DNA of 11,590 bases from the NCBI GenBank assembly GCA_026988195.1, contig JALSLS010000340.1, positions 1 through 11,590 on the forward strand, given 5' to 3'. Below the pieces are notes generated by a model. That model was not told where the DNA came from. It worked only from the letters and a program-made list of their open reading frames with translations, and ran no database searches. Every line of letters starts with the position of its first letter. Position 1 is the first letter of the stretch. Positions 11,543 through 11,590 of this stretch are shown piece after piece. Made by a program: the position numbers and the translations under genes. Origin of the DNA: Methylomonas sp. (GTDB lineage Bacteria > Pseudomonadota > Gammaproteobacteria > Methylococcales > Methylomonadaceae).

Positions 11543-11590
11543 TTTTCTGCTTATTGGGAGTAGTTTTAAAACTGCTCTCAATCAAGAGAG

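Noticed and set aside
11387..11581. 64-aa minus-strand frame over tRNA-Lys
   Set aside because: It reads through the tRNA and its terminator; spurious protein frames over tRNA genes are common.

Overview
The window holds a complete integrated filamentous phage (inovirus) of the Pseudomonas Pf1/Pf4 type, inserted at the 3' end of a tRNA-Lys(TTT) gene. The intact tRNA lies at 11467-11542 on the minus strand. A 50-bp copy of its 3' part lies at 78-127. The two 50-bp repeats are 11,386 bp apart, which is the expected size of the excised circle. The DNA is AT-rich and the tRNA looks gammaproteobacterial, so the host is probably an AT-rich gammaproteobacterium, perhaps marine; genus cannot be read from this window.

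Layout: (1) Left end, 78-261: attachment repeat, a 19-bp direct repeat and a tandem 11-bp arm-type repeat. (2) Lysogeny module, 262-1744: a minus-strand unit (XRE repressor, lipoprotein, 74-aa protein) diverges from a small MerR-like excisionase gene. Two near-identical palindromic operators lie between them. (3) Virion and assembly module on the plus strand, 1906-6834: ssDNA-binding protein, small membrane proteins, major coat protein and its terminator, a secreted Cys-rich protein, pIII-like adsorption protein, pVI-like protein, a two-helix membrane protein and the Zot/pI assembly ATPase. No secretin gene is present, so a host secretin is probably used. (4) Replication and integration, 6821-9297: a strongly folded non-coding region that starts inside the end of zot (candidate origin or packaging signal), the replication initiator and a tyrosine integrase. 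The gene order matches Pf4 (SSB, two small ORFs, coat, pIII, pVI, zot, rep, int).

(5) Cargo, 9287-11411. The integrase transcript appears to continue through an unknown 147-aa protein, a retropepsin-like aspartic protease (DTG motif), a hybrid protein with an AbrB/MazE-type DNA-binding domain joined to a HigA-like (COG5499) segment, and a secreted protein built of Cys-rich tandem repeats. A hairpin follows. A separate unrecognised 186-aa gene ends inside the right arm-type repeats. The protease/hybrid-regulator pair shares a TAATG stop-start overlap and occupies the place where Pf4 carries a toxin-antitoxin pair; it is the best candidate for an undescribed system.

The sequence outside the left repeat (1-77) has the same plan as the inner right end of this phage: an 11-bp-period doublet, then a hairpin, then the tRNA 3' sequence. 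This suggests that a second element sits next to this one in the same tRNA site.
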